Assembly: GCA_905197115.1 (NCBI GenBank)
Contig: CAJJXN010000021.1
Coordinates: 1 to 20,228 of the forward strand
DNA length: 20,228 nt
Source of the DNA: an uncultured Bacillota bacterium
GTDB lineage: Bacteria > Bacillota_I > Bacilli_A > RFN20 > CAG-631
Direction: 5' to 3'
Shown: positions 1-7,500 of the stretch, in pieces
How positions within the stretch are numbered: the stretch's first letter is position 1
Layout: each line of letters opens with the position of its first letter
Program-made: the position numbers and the translations under genes
The notes under the pieces: model-generated
Seen by the model: only the letters and a program-made list of their open reading frames with translations
Databases searched by the model: none
What the model was told of the DNA's origin: nothing

Positions 1-440
1 CATCCAAGGATTTAAAAGAGGGAATGCAAGTATTGTTAGCAAATGGAAAGTATGCTACAATTGAGGTAGTAGAAACAGAAGAGTTAGACACTTTTGAGAC
101 TACTTATAATTTTGAAGTAGAGGATGACCATACTTACTTTGTTGGTACTACAAGTATTCTTGTTCATAATGTATGTACAGGTTCTTATGATATTGAATTT
201 AAATCAGGGAAACATTATGTAGGAAAAGGATCAAAAGCACGAATGAATAAGTCTGCCAGAAGAATTTCACATCATTTTAATGATCCTGTTGTTAATAAAA
301 CTTGGACACCAGCAATAAATAATAAAGTTGCATTTACAAAAGAATATCTGGACATGGCAAAATATAATTTTGATTTTGAAGGAGTTTTGTATAATAAAAT
401 CCATAGTCCTGGCAGATTAATTTTTGAACAATGGTTTTAA
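1..440 (+). CDS. Polymorphic toxin C-terminus: HINT end plus GIY-YIG-like nuclease tip (5' partial)
   Basis: The reading frame is open from the first complete codon at position 3, so the gene starts outside the window; the ATG at 24 is internal. The first ~56 visible residues are the end of a HINT self-processing domain: the ANGKYATIEVVETEE strand pair, then VEDDHTYFV and the terminal LVHN block (nt ~144-170) followed by V-C, where these domains typically cleave. The last ~88 residues form the toxin tip. SYDIEF..SGKHYVGKG resembles the paired GIY and YIG strands of GIY-YIG nucleases, followed by a basic helix with Arg (KARMNKSARR), a later Glu (TKEYLD) and an Asn (LYNKIHSPG), in the expected order. 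Role (family knowledge): secreted toxins of inter-bacterial competition carry such nuclease tips at the extreme C-terminus. HINT is confident; the nuclease assignment is moderate because the first motif is SYDI, not GIYx. The next gene is the likely immunity partner. Confidence 0.75.
   Translation, partial: SKDLKEGMQVLLANGKYATIEVVETEELDTFETTYNFEVEDDHTYFVGTTSILVHNVCTGSYDIEFKSGKHYVGKGSKARMNKSARRISHHFNDPVVNKTWTPAINNKVAFTKEYLDMAKYNFDFEGVLYNKIHSPGRLIFEQWF
24..99 (+). repeat. HINT-end repeat, copy 1 (in the parent toxin)
   Basis: Nucleotides 24-99 match 1904-1979 with three mismatches in 76 positions by direct comparison. This copy lies in the intact HINT frame. Confidence 0.9.
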
Positions 441-456
441 GAAAGGAAAATTTGTT

Positions 457-1191
457 ATGATACCAATACCTAACTATTTAAAGGAAATTGCGGAAGTAAT
501 CAAGCAAAATAAAGAAACTTTGACAATGAATGTAAAGTGTAGGTGTGGTTGTCAAAAATTTGATGTTTATAAAAATGTAACTAGAAAGACAAAAATTTCT
601 AAAGAGAATCGAAAGAAAATTAAAGATTCTTTAAAATGGTATGACAACGTTTTAGATCCCTTAATAACCAACGCATATCGAGCGGCTTATATTGATTATG
701 ATAACGAAGGCTATAGAGAAATTATAATATATAATTCAAGAGAAAATTTATCGTATAATTTTGATAAAGAAAAATATAAATCTCTTATTATAAAAACTTT
801 TCTCATTAAAAATGGAGAGGTTCCGTTAAAATGGAATGAAATTGACTCAATACAAGATATTAACCTTCCTGTTGTAATTAAATTAAAATGTAATTCATGT
901 GGGCAAGAATATCTTATATTTGATAATAGAATTCACGGAAATGATGCTGCAGACTTTTCAACAAATAATTTTAAAAAAATGGATTTTGAATTAAAAAAGG
1001 TAAAGAAAGAAGAAATGAGATTTGTAAATATCACAATAACAATTAAAAATTATTGGGATTTTGAAGAAATAGCATTAAATGGAAATGAAAAATTAACTTT
1101 TGATGACTATTCCAATATGTTTAGTTCAATAAAAATTAAAGCTTTTAAAAACAATTGCAGTTTTTTAATTCATTCTGAAGACTTAGGATAG
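457..1191 (+). CDS. Putative immunity protein with zinc-ribbon-like cysteines
   Basis: A 244-residue protein with no signal peptide or membrane segment, therefore probably cytoplasmic. ATG 457 is chosen because GAAAGGA lies about 9 nt upstream; a TTG at 424 in the same frame would overlap the toxin and lacks a site. Two cysteine clusters, Cys28-x-Cys30-x-Cys32 and Cys145-x2-Cys148, could together bind one zinc ion. Between and after them is mixed alpha/beta sequence rich in charged residues. A Zn-knuckle followed by LIFDNRIHG is a pattern I recall from unnamed proteins of Clostridia, but I cannot attach a family name. The immunity role is inferred from position: it sits 16 bp behind a toxin tip, where the cognate antidote is normally encoded. 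Confidence 0.7.
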   Translation: MIPIPNYLKEIAEVIKQNKETLTMNVKCRCGCQKFDVYKNVTRKTKISKENRKKIKDSLKWYDNVLDPLITNAYRAAYIDYDNEGYREIIIYNSRENLSYNFDKEKYKSLIIKTFLIKNGEVPLKWNEIDSIQDINLPVVIKLKCNSCGQEYLIFDNRIHGNDAADFSTNNFKKMDFELKKVKKEEMRFVNITITIKNYWDFEEIALNGNEKLTFDDYSNMFSSIKIKAFKNNCSFLIHSEDLG

Positions 1192-1210
1192 AGATATAAA
1201 GGAAAAAATT

Positions 1211-1814
1211 ATGAATAAAGAAAAAATAATACAAGAACTCATAGAATTTGCAGAAGGCAGAATGGATTTTGATACATTTTGGAATAATTATAAAAATAAC
1301 CAAGATTATAAAAAACTATTTGAAGTTAAGCTTGGAGAAAGATTTGGATGTTTTAGAAATAAAACTGTTAATGAGCATTTGCTAATTTTTAATCCTAATT
1401 CTTATAGGGGAAAAAAAGATTATACATAACGATGTTTGCAGATATTTAGAATTCTATGGTTATGCATTTAATAAATATCAGAAGTATCAGAACGATTTAC
1501 AATTTTTATGTGACATTCAACCAAGTTATGTCTATATAGAAGATGAAAAGTTCCTAAACAATATAATCAACCAAGCCCCAAAAGAATTATCAAAAACAAA
1601 GAAAAAATTATGGATTAAAAATAAAATAAAAGAAATGTTTAAGTATGACACAAAACCACCAAGATGGATACAAGACCCTGAATGGCCAATTATTGATGGG
1701 AAACCATTAATTTTTAAAAGTCAAACAAAAGAAAAACTTGATGATGAACGAGTTTATTACACATTCTATAATCCAGAAACGAAAGAAGAACAAATAATAA
1801 TTCAATTTTATTAA
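1211..1814 (+). pseudogene. Frameshifted immunity-like gene (WPI-DGKPL-F family)
   Basis: ATG 1211 follows the previous stop by 19 bp, with AAAGGAAAA upstream. The first frame reads 72 codons to a TAA at 1427. A different frame then continues without a stop from about 1413 to a TAA at 1812-1814 and is clearly protein-like (NDVCRYLEFYGYAFNKYQ, then PPRWIQDPEWPIIDGKPLIF, then VYYTFYNPETKEEQ). The switch needs one base fewer, and the natural site is the GGGG-AAAAAAA run at 1407-1417: with A6 instead of A7 the protein would be a continuous ~200 residues. I do not recognise a named family, but the PEWPI..GKPL.F ending occurs in proteins beside bacterial toxins. A second, worse-preserved copy of the C-terminal half lies at 2899-3148. 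Whether this is a dead gene, a phase-variable gene or a sequencing error cannot be decided here. Confidence 0.75.
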
Positions 1815-1832
1815 AAATGTCTATTTAATTAC

Positions 1833-1870
1833 AAAAGAAATGGAAATATAAATCCATTTCTTTTATTTTT
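1833..1870 (+). terminator. Rho-independent terminator closing the first toxin-immunity cassette
   Basis: There is a perfect 12-bp stem: AAAAGAAATGGA at 1833-1844 pairs with TCCATTTCTTTT at 1853-1864 around an 8-nt loop, followed by ATTTTT. It lies 19 nt after the end of the frameshifted immunity gene and separates it from the displaced cassette. Confidence 0.85.
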
Positions 1871-1903
1871 CGATAAGCAAGATTTTAATAAATAGAAGTA
1901 AAA

Positions 1904-1979
1904 ATGCAAGTATTGTTAGCGAATGGAAAGTATGCTACAATTGAAGTAATAGAAACAGAAGAGTTAGACACTTTTGAGA
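1904..1979 (+). repeat. HINT-end repeat, copy 2 (start of the displaced cassette)
   Basis: This is a near-copy of 24-99. The identity begins abruptly at the ATG; upstream there is only 35-40 bp of unrelated DNA after a terminator, so nothing of the toxin body is present. It runs into a deletion/frameshift immediately downstream. Confidence 0.9.
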
Positions 1980-2313
1980 TACTTTAGAAGATGTCCATAC
2001 TTACTTTGTTTCTTCTTGTAATGTTTTAGTGCATAACTTTTGTGCTAAAGAATATGCAGACTATTGTGTAAAATATGAAGGTCCAGGAGGAACTATAAAA
2101 GCTTATCATCAAAATGGTGGACCGCATGATGGATTGTTTATAGCGAAAGATAATTTTGGACATGGTGGAAGTTCATTTAAACTTTTAGAAGAAGCGTCGG
2201 GAAATAAACTACGATTAATAGCGGACTTAAATAGCGAAGGAATAATTATGACAGGAAAACATTCTAGTAATCTAGGAGAATTATATAAATATTTTGGAAA
2301 GAGGATATTATGA
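1904..2313 (+). pseudogene. Displaced toxin-tip cassette: broken HINT end plus unrecognised toxin 2
   Basis: From ATG 1904 the frame copies 25 residues of the parent HINT domain, then hits TAG at 1985. The remainder of a HINT end resumes in another frame at 1984 (LEDVHTYFV, then NVLVHN at ~2020-2037, then F-C), so about 7-9 codons and the frame were lost at the junction. The following ~92 residues, ending at TGA 2311, are an intact toxin-sized domain: GGTIKAYHQNGGPHDG, then NFGHGGSSFKL, then a predicted beta hairpin and GKHSSNLGELYKYFG. Conserved-looking His and Gly residues would suit a small RNase or similar enzyme, but I do not recognise the family. There is no convincing independent start (GTG 2029 is in-frame but without a ribosome site), so the module is probably silent unless recombined. 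Its stop overlaps the next gene as ATGA. Confidence 0.75.
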
Positions 2314-2897
2314 AAAAAATAGATTATAATTATAAAGAAAGAATAGAAAATTTCATATTTAACAATAACTGGATTGAACCACCTTTGTATTACAATAATA
2401 TGGGCAAAACTTTGCGGTTTGATTTAGAATCCAAATCAGAAAAAGAAAGTATCCTTTTAATTAAAAATATATTTAATGACATTTTCTTTGAAAATAGTAA
2501 GATGTTTATCATTTTTTATGGTTCAAAATATGTTCATTGGCAAAAAGGAAAAAAATATATTAAATTTTTTAAGTTCAAAAAAATTTTGAAGAAAAAATTT
2601 GTTTCAAAAAATGATGATTATGATATAGAAGATTTAAACTATGTAGTAGTTGGAATGATTAGAACAAAAAATTTTAAATTTAATCATTATATAAAAGATT
2701 ATTTAGAAGACGAACAAACCTGTCAAATTGCACTTATAAGTTTAAAAAAAGGTGTTGCACTTAATTTATATGATTCAAGAGGTTTTGATGTATTATCGCT
2801 AGATAAAGACTTTTTAAAAATGTTATTTAAAAAATATGAAAAAGACATTATTGAATACAATAAAAAAGAAATTGTTGAGTTTTTAAATATAGAATAA
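2310..2897 (+). CDS. DUF3885-like putative immunity protein
   Basis: A 195-residue protein. ATG 2310 overlaps the toxin 2 stop (ATGA), with GGAAAGAGG as ribosome site. LRFDL at residues 35-39, an IFNDIFF helix at 53-60, and the C-terminal block LYDSRGFDVLSLDKDFLK (153-170) followed by a YEKDIIEYNKKEIVEFL helix match the layout I know for DUF3885, whose members end with a DRG.D...D motif and a W/I-L-DY-R helix. No signal or membrane segment is seen. The direct overlap with a toxin tip argues that this is its antidote; that is positional inference. The family assignment is fairly confident, the function less so. Confidence 0.75.
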   Translation: MKKIDYNYKERIENFIFNNNWIEPPLYYNNMGKTLRFDLESKSEKESILLIKNIFNDIFFENSKMFIIFYGSKYVHWQKGKKYIKFFKFKKILKKKFVSKNDDYDIEDLNYVVVGMIRTKNFKFNHYIKDYLEDEQTCQIALISLKKGVALNLYDSRGFDVLSLDKDFLKMLFKKYEKDIIEYNKKEIVEFLNIE

Positions 2898-2898
2898 A

Positions 2899-3158
2899 AT
2901 CTCAATTTATGGTTGTTATACAACCAAGTTCTGTCAACGTAGAGGATGAAGAGTTCTTCAATTATATAATAAATCAAACTTCAAAAGACTTATCAAAAAC
3001 AAATAAAAAAATGTTCCAATATGACTCAAAATCACCAAGATGGATACAAGACCTTGGTTGATAGGAAACTATTAATTTTTAAAAATCAGACAAAAGAGAA
3101 GTATAGTTTATTACACATTCTATAATCCAAAAACTAAAGAAGAAAAAAGGATAAACTA
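2899..3158 (+). pseudogene. Degraded copy of the immunity-like gene at 1211-1814
   Basis: One frame from 2921 reads QPSSVNVEDEEFFNYIINQ, then SKDLSKTNKK and SPRWIQDLG before TGA at 3059. These align with QPSYVYIEDEKFLNNIINQ, ELSKTKKK and PPRWIQDPE of the upstream gene. A shifted frame then reads DRKLLIFKNQTKEK, matching DGKPLIFKSQTKEK, before more loss. About nine codons are missing after the KTNKK block and the N-terminal half is absent. It is plainly a non-functional paralogous remnant. It begins directly after the DUF3885-like gene, the same position relative to the cassette end as the upstream copy. Confidence 0.85.
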
Positions 3159-3387
3159 AAATGTCCATGTTGTGGATATTACACAATTGATAGTGACGAT
3201 GAAGTTATTGTTGATATTTGTCTTGTGTGCTTTTGGTAATATGATGAGGTTGCTCATAAACATCCTGATATTAATTGGAGTTAATAAAATTTCGTTAAAA
3301 GAAGCAAAAGAAAATTATAAAAAATATGGAGTTTGCAAAAAAGATTTCTTAGAATATGTTCGGGAAACATTTGAAGAGGAAAAATAG
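3147..3387 (+). pseudogene. Broken CPCC-family cysteine-rich gene
   Basis: Reading from 3147: KDKLKCPCCGYYTIDSDDE, then ICLVCFW, a TAA at 3225-3227 where a Gln codon would fit, then YDEVAHKHPDIN, then a frameshift near 3270 into IGVNKISLKEAKENYKKYG, then CKKDFLEYVRE and a stop at 3385-3387. Order and spacing (CPCCGY, CxVCFW, NxxSLxEAxxNYxxxG, C...F) match the cysteine-rich CPCC family, small zinc-binding proteins often found near toxin and immunity genes. The start codon is also lost (AAG replaces ATG). The ORF from 3172 in the last frame is only the tail of this gene. Confidence 0.8.
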
Positions 3388-3417
3388 ATAACTGTTTAAG
3401 AAAACTCGTTATTATCA

Positions 3418-3446
3418 TTGACAATTTTTAAGATTTATAATTTAAT
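3418..3446 (+). promoter_or_regulatory. Sigma-A-type promoter for the FNT gene
   Basis: A perfect TTGACA at 3418-3423, a 17-bp spacer and TTTAAT at 3441-3446. The predicted start, near 3453, falls inside the left arm of the following terminator hairpin, so transcripts from this promoter would lack a full hairpin. Confidence 0.7.
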
Positions 3447-3447
3447 A

Positions 3448-3480
3448 AATACAACTAATATCAATTAGTTGTATTTTTTT
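3448..3480 (+). terminator. Terminator after the toxin-immunity remnants
   Basis: An 11-bp perfect stem: AATACAACTAA at 3448-3458 and TTAGTTGTATT at 3465-3475, with a 6-nt loop and a following T run. It would stop read-through from the toxin locus into the FNT gene. Confidence 0.8.
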
Positions 3481-3497
3481 ATAAAGGAGAGATATAA

Positions 3498-4148
3498 GTG
3501 AAGAAAGAATTAAAATTACTTCTTTCAGCATTAGCTGCAGGAGTGTGTATTGGAATTGGTGGAATTATTTATGTCTCTTTATTTTCAGTCTCTAAAATAG
3601 TGGGTGCATTTTTATTTGCTTTAGGACTTTTTACAATTATTTGTTATCAATTTTCTTTGTTTACGGGAAAGGTTGGATATATTTTTGAAAACAAAATTTC
3701 TTATTTGTTGGATTTATTAATAATTTGGATAGGTAATTTTTTAGGAACTTTGTTTGTGGCATTATTATATAGACATACTCGAATGTTTAGTAATGAAGCA
3801 AATCAAATTTTACAAAATATTGTAATGGCAAAACAAAATGATCAACCATTAAGTATTTTCATTCTTTCTTTATTTTGTGGGATGTTGATGTACATAGCTG
3901 TTAACACGCAAAGAAAAGAAAATATTCATCCAATATTTAAATTATTAGCCATTTTTATTTGTGTGGCAGGATTTATATTGTGTGGCTTTGAGCACGTAAT
4001 TGCAAATATGTTTTATATAAGTGTTTCAGGATTATGGAGTTTTAAAATTGTTTTATATTTATTACTTATGACTTTAGGAAATGGAATCGGTTCTTTAATA
4101 ATTTGGGGATTTGAAAAAGGTATAATAATGAAAAAACAATCGAATTAG
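3498..4148 (+). CDS. Formate/nitrite transporter (FNT) family channel
   Basis: A 216-residue integral membrane protein with GTG start at 3498 and AAGGAG at 3484-3489. Six hydrophobic segments are visible at about residues 7-30, 34-56, 68-91, 117-137, 146-175 and 180-205. The fifth contains the family hallmark GFEHVIANMF (163-172) with the central pore histidine at 166. FNT channels are pentamers passing small monovalent anions (formate, nitrite, hydrosulfide) or their acids across the inner membrane; which one cannot be told here. The protein is shorter than FocA/NirC (about 270-285 residues) because loops and termini are trimmed. It is transcribed alone: own promoter, and the stop codon lies in the loop of its terminator. 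Confidence 0.85.
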   Translation: MKKELKLLLSALAAGVCIGIGGIIYVSLFSVSKIVGAFLFALGLFTIICYQFSLFTGKVGYIFENKISYLLDLLIIWIGNFLGTLFVALLYRHTRMFSNEANQILQNIVMAKQNDQPLSIFILSLFCGMLMYIAVNTQRKENIHPIFKLLAIFICVAGFILCGFEHVIANMFYISVSGLWSFKIVLYLLLMTLGNGIGSLIIWGFEKGIIMKKQSN

Positions 4149-4162
4149 TCGATTGTTTTTAA
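4131..4162. terminator. Bidirectional terminator between FNT and DUF3795 genes
   Basis: AAAAACAATCGA (ending 4143) pairs with TCGATTGTTTTT (4149-4160) around ATTAG, which includes the FNT stop. A tracts on the left and T tracts on the right let it serve both convergent genes. Confidence 0.8.
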
Positions 4163-4405
4163 TTATAATTTTCTTAAATTATCTATTCTTTCGGGATTTT
4201 CAGAAGATGCCCATTTTTTTAACATTTCACATGGAAAATTTGAACATTGTCCACAATGAGATTGGTTTTTATTTTGATTGCATTGATAAAGTTCACAATC
4301 GCCCCAAAATACTTTTCCTTTAATAACTTTGCATCCTTTACAATTTTGTTCTTTTTTAAATTTGCATGTATCACAATCAATACCACAAACGCTATAATTA
4401 GCCAT
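4163..4405 (-). CDS. DUF3795 small cysteine-rich protein
   Basis: An 80-residue protein with ten cysteines at 7, 11, 14, 22, 25, 37, 42, 51, 54 and 59. The opening CGIDCDTC and the pattern C..C....C..C match DUF3795, a family of small probable metal-binding proteins (zinc or Fe-S) with no established role. The start is decided by an excellent GGAGG seven nucleotides upstream of ATG 4405. It has its own promoter and shares a terminator with the convergent FNT gene. No functional link to its neighbours is visible. Confidence 0.85.
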   Translation of the reverse strand: MANYSVCGIDCDTCKFKKEQNCKGCKVIKGKVFWGDCELYQCNQNKNQSHCGQCSNFPCEMLKKWASSENPERIDNLRKL

Positions 4406-4440
4406 ACATATTCCTCCTGCAAAACAAATATACTATTAAA

Positions 4441-4469
4441 ATAATAACATATTCATTAAATACAATCAA
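4441..4469 (-). promoter_or_regulatory. Promoter for the DUF3795 gene
   Basis: On the minus strand: TTGATT (4464-4469), a 17-bp spacer, and TATTAT (4441-4446) preceded by TGT, giving an extended -10. It lies 36 bp upstream of the start codon. Confidence 0.75.
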
Positions 4470-4483
4470 AGTAATTTTAAACA

Positions 4484-4510
4484 AAAACAACCGATTTAAT
4501 CGATTGTTTT
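4484..4510 (-). terminator. Terminator of the SNF2 helicase gene
   Basis: A 12-bp stem with one G-U pair between 4499-4510 and 4484-4495, and a 3-nt loop, starting four bases after the helicase stop codon. The T run on the minus strand is short, so strength is uncertain. Confidence 0.65.
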
Positions 4511-4514
4511 ATGT

Positions 4515-7500
4515 TTAATTAAAGAGAGATAATAATTCATTTAAAGTTAATTTAGAAACGAATTCAGCTTCATTACCAATTACCATATTAAACAAATCTT
4601 TTTTCTTTCTTTGAAGATTTAATATTTTTTCTTCAACAGAATCTTTCACAATTACCTTTAAGATTTGAACATTTCTTTTTTGACCAATTCGATGAACTCG
4701 GTCACTAGCTTGGTTTTCAGCACTTAAATTCCACCATGGATCATAATGGATAACAGTATCAGCACTTGTAAGATTTAAACCCGTACCTCCCGCTTTTAAA
4801 GAAATAAGAAATACTTTTATGGATTCTGTACTATTAAATTGTTCGACTAATTCAAATCTTTTTTCAGCAGGAGTATCTCCCGTTAAAATTAAATTTGAAA
4901 TATTTCTTGAATTTAATTCATCTTGAAGAATGGATAACATACTCGTAAATTGAGAGAAAATAAGAATTTTATGGTCTCCACTAATACTATTTTCAATTAA
5001 TTCTAAAGTTAAATTCAATTTTGCACTTTCGCCTTCATAGTCTTGAAGATAAAGTTTTGGATGACAACATATTTGACGTAAACGTGTAAGCATTGAAAAA
5101 ATATAAAGTTTATTAGAAGAATCATCTTTTAATTTTTCTTTTACTTGTTCAATAGTTGTTTTATACACATTTTGTTGTTCTTGTTCCATGCGAGCATAAA
5201 CGACTTGTTCTAATTTTTCAGGTAATTCTTTTAATACATCTTTTTTCGTTCTTCTTAAAATAAATGGTGCAACAAGTTTATTTAGTCGGTTTAATTTAGC
5301 TTGGTCATTAAATTTAACAATATCATATTCATATTCTGATTTAAATAAATCGTATGTTTTTAAATAACCCGGAAGACAATAATCAAAAATTGACCATAAA
5401 TCAGCAAGGGTATTTTCGAGTGGAGTTCCCGTAACAGCAAATTTTGTTAAAGCTTGAATTTCTTTCACACTTTCAGCGTTTTTAGTGGCAAAGTTTTTAA
5501 TGTTTTGAGCTTCATCTATAATCATAAAATGAAACTTCAAGTTTTTATATAATTCTAAGTCCCTTTTTAAATAATCATAGGAAGTAATAATTGTTTGATT
5601 ATTTTGAATGGATTGAATTAATTTTTCTCTTGCTTGTCCGTTTCCTGTGATAAGGAGCACATCAAAATCGCTATCCCATTTTTTAAATTCATTATACCAG
5701 TTATAAGTAAGTGAAGAAGGGGCAATAATCATGTTGGGTAAAGTCGTTTTAAAAGAACATAATAAAGAAATAATTTGTAAAGACTTTCCAAGTCCCATAT
5801 CATCAGCTAAAATTCCACCAATATTGTATTTTGCTAAATTATATAGCCAACGAAATCCTTCTTTTTGGTAATCACGAAGAACAGGTAATAGTTTAGGTGT
5901 AATCGGATACGGTTTATTTTTATAATTTTTTAAATCGTATAAGAAACGTTCAATTTCTTTAGGAATGGATTTTTGTTCTAGCAAAGATTCAAAACGCATC
6001 ATTTTAAAAAGAGGCACATTCATTTCTTTTTGAAGTTTAGATGTCGGAACACCAATGGTTTCAACGATATCTTTTAAATCAGTCAAATACTTGTCATCTA
6101 AATTTAATACCGTTCCGTCTTTTAATAAATGATATTTCTTTTTCGCTTGCATTGATTTTAAAACATCTTCTAATTCTTCTAAAGTAACAAATTCTTCATT
6201 AAAGACTATTTCTAGCCAATTGTTATTATATCGCACTCCAATTCCTGGAGATGTCACTTTTTTAAAAGATAAATGTTTAATTGAATCACTAATATAAACT
6301 GTCGCATATTCTTTTAATTTGTGTAAATCATTTTTTAAGAAATCAAATGCCCAGTCTTCATCATCAATAACATATTCATTAGCCTTAGGAGTTCTTAAGA
6401 AACTAAAAATGGATAATTGTTCTAAAAAGTTTTCTTCTTGTGCTAGATTCACAAAATATCCTTGCTTAATTGCCTCTTCTCTTTCTAAATCATGATATAA
6501 AAATTTATATTTTAAATAAAGAGAATGATCTTTTAAATCTAAGAAACATTGTGCATCTAATTGTGAACAATTGTTGTGCTTTTCAAATTCTTCTTTATTC
6601 AAAATGGTAATACAATTGACAACTTGTGGATAAATATAAGTAAAAAACTCATTATAAATCTTACTATTGAATTCTAAATCTTGTTTAAATAAAGCAATGA
6701 CTAAAGGGACTACGTGAGGACTATTAACATTGTCTAAGCAATATAAGTTTTTATCACGGATGACATAGTAACTACGACCAACCATAAAGATGCGCATTTT
6801 TTGTTTATCTTCAATAAATAAAGTATTCTTTTCAAAAACTAAATTCAAATCAAATTCTTCGCTCGTATAATTTAATTCATAATTAGCCTCATCTAATACT
6901 ACTTCAACTTTACTATCTAAGTGAACGTCAAAACATTTTTTAAAGACAATTTGAGGAAGAGCACATTTTCTTTTGCCATCGAAATAAGATTTTCCTTCAT
7001 TTGGGGGATATCCGATATAATCTTTTAAGTCTTCAATTAAGTTACGACTTTCTTTGTTAAAAGCACTAGTCGTATGAACAAATTCTAACTCTTTTCCATA
7101 TTTAAAAGAAAAATTACTTTCAATATTGTCGAAAAATTCAGGAATATTTTTAATAAAGTATTGTTTATCTTTTCCAATTTTTAATTCAATCCCTACTTCA
7201 TTTCCATAAATATGAAAAATAGGAGTTAATTGAATATCTAAACTCACACTTTTTTTATAGAAGTTTAATAAAGAAGAAAGTTGATTTACTTCTTTTTTGT
7301 TGGTTATTTCATTAATTTTAAGCAAAAAAGCGAGGATATGTTTACAATATCCTTCATACGTTAAATAAAAATCGCAAGCACAAGAAGCACGAATGACCTT
7401 TCCTTGAGTATCGATTGTAGCACTAACAGGATAACTTTTATTGCTCATTCCTGTAACAATGCCTTCATAAACATCTTCAGCTTTTTCATTTCGTCTACAT

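Noticed and set aside
424..456. TTG start for the zinc-ribbon immunity gene
   Set aside because: It overlaps the toxin gene and lacks a ribosome site; ATG 457 is well placed behind GAAAGGA.
2723..2977. 84-codon minus-strand ORF
   Set aside because: It lies antisense to the DUF3885-like gene, has no ribosome site and its composition mirrors the A/T-rich gene opposite.
3172..3387. 71-residue protein as a genuine small membrane gene
   Set aside because: Its first half is out-of-frame CPCC sequence; only the tail is coding-like, so it is the end of a broken gene.
4219..4444. ORFs overlapping the DUF3795 gene on both strands
   Set aside because: Shadow frames; the DUF3795 frame has the GGAGG site, a promoter and family cysteines.
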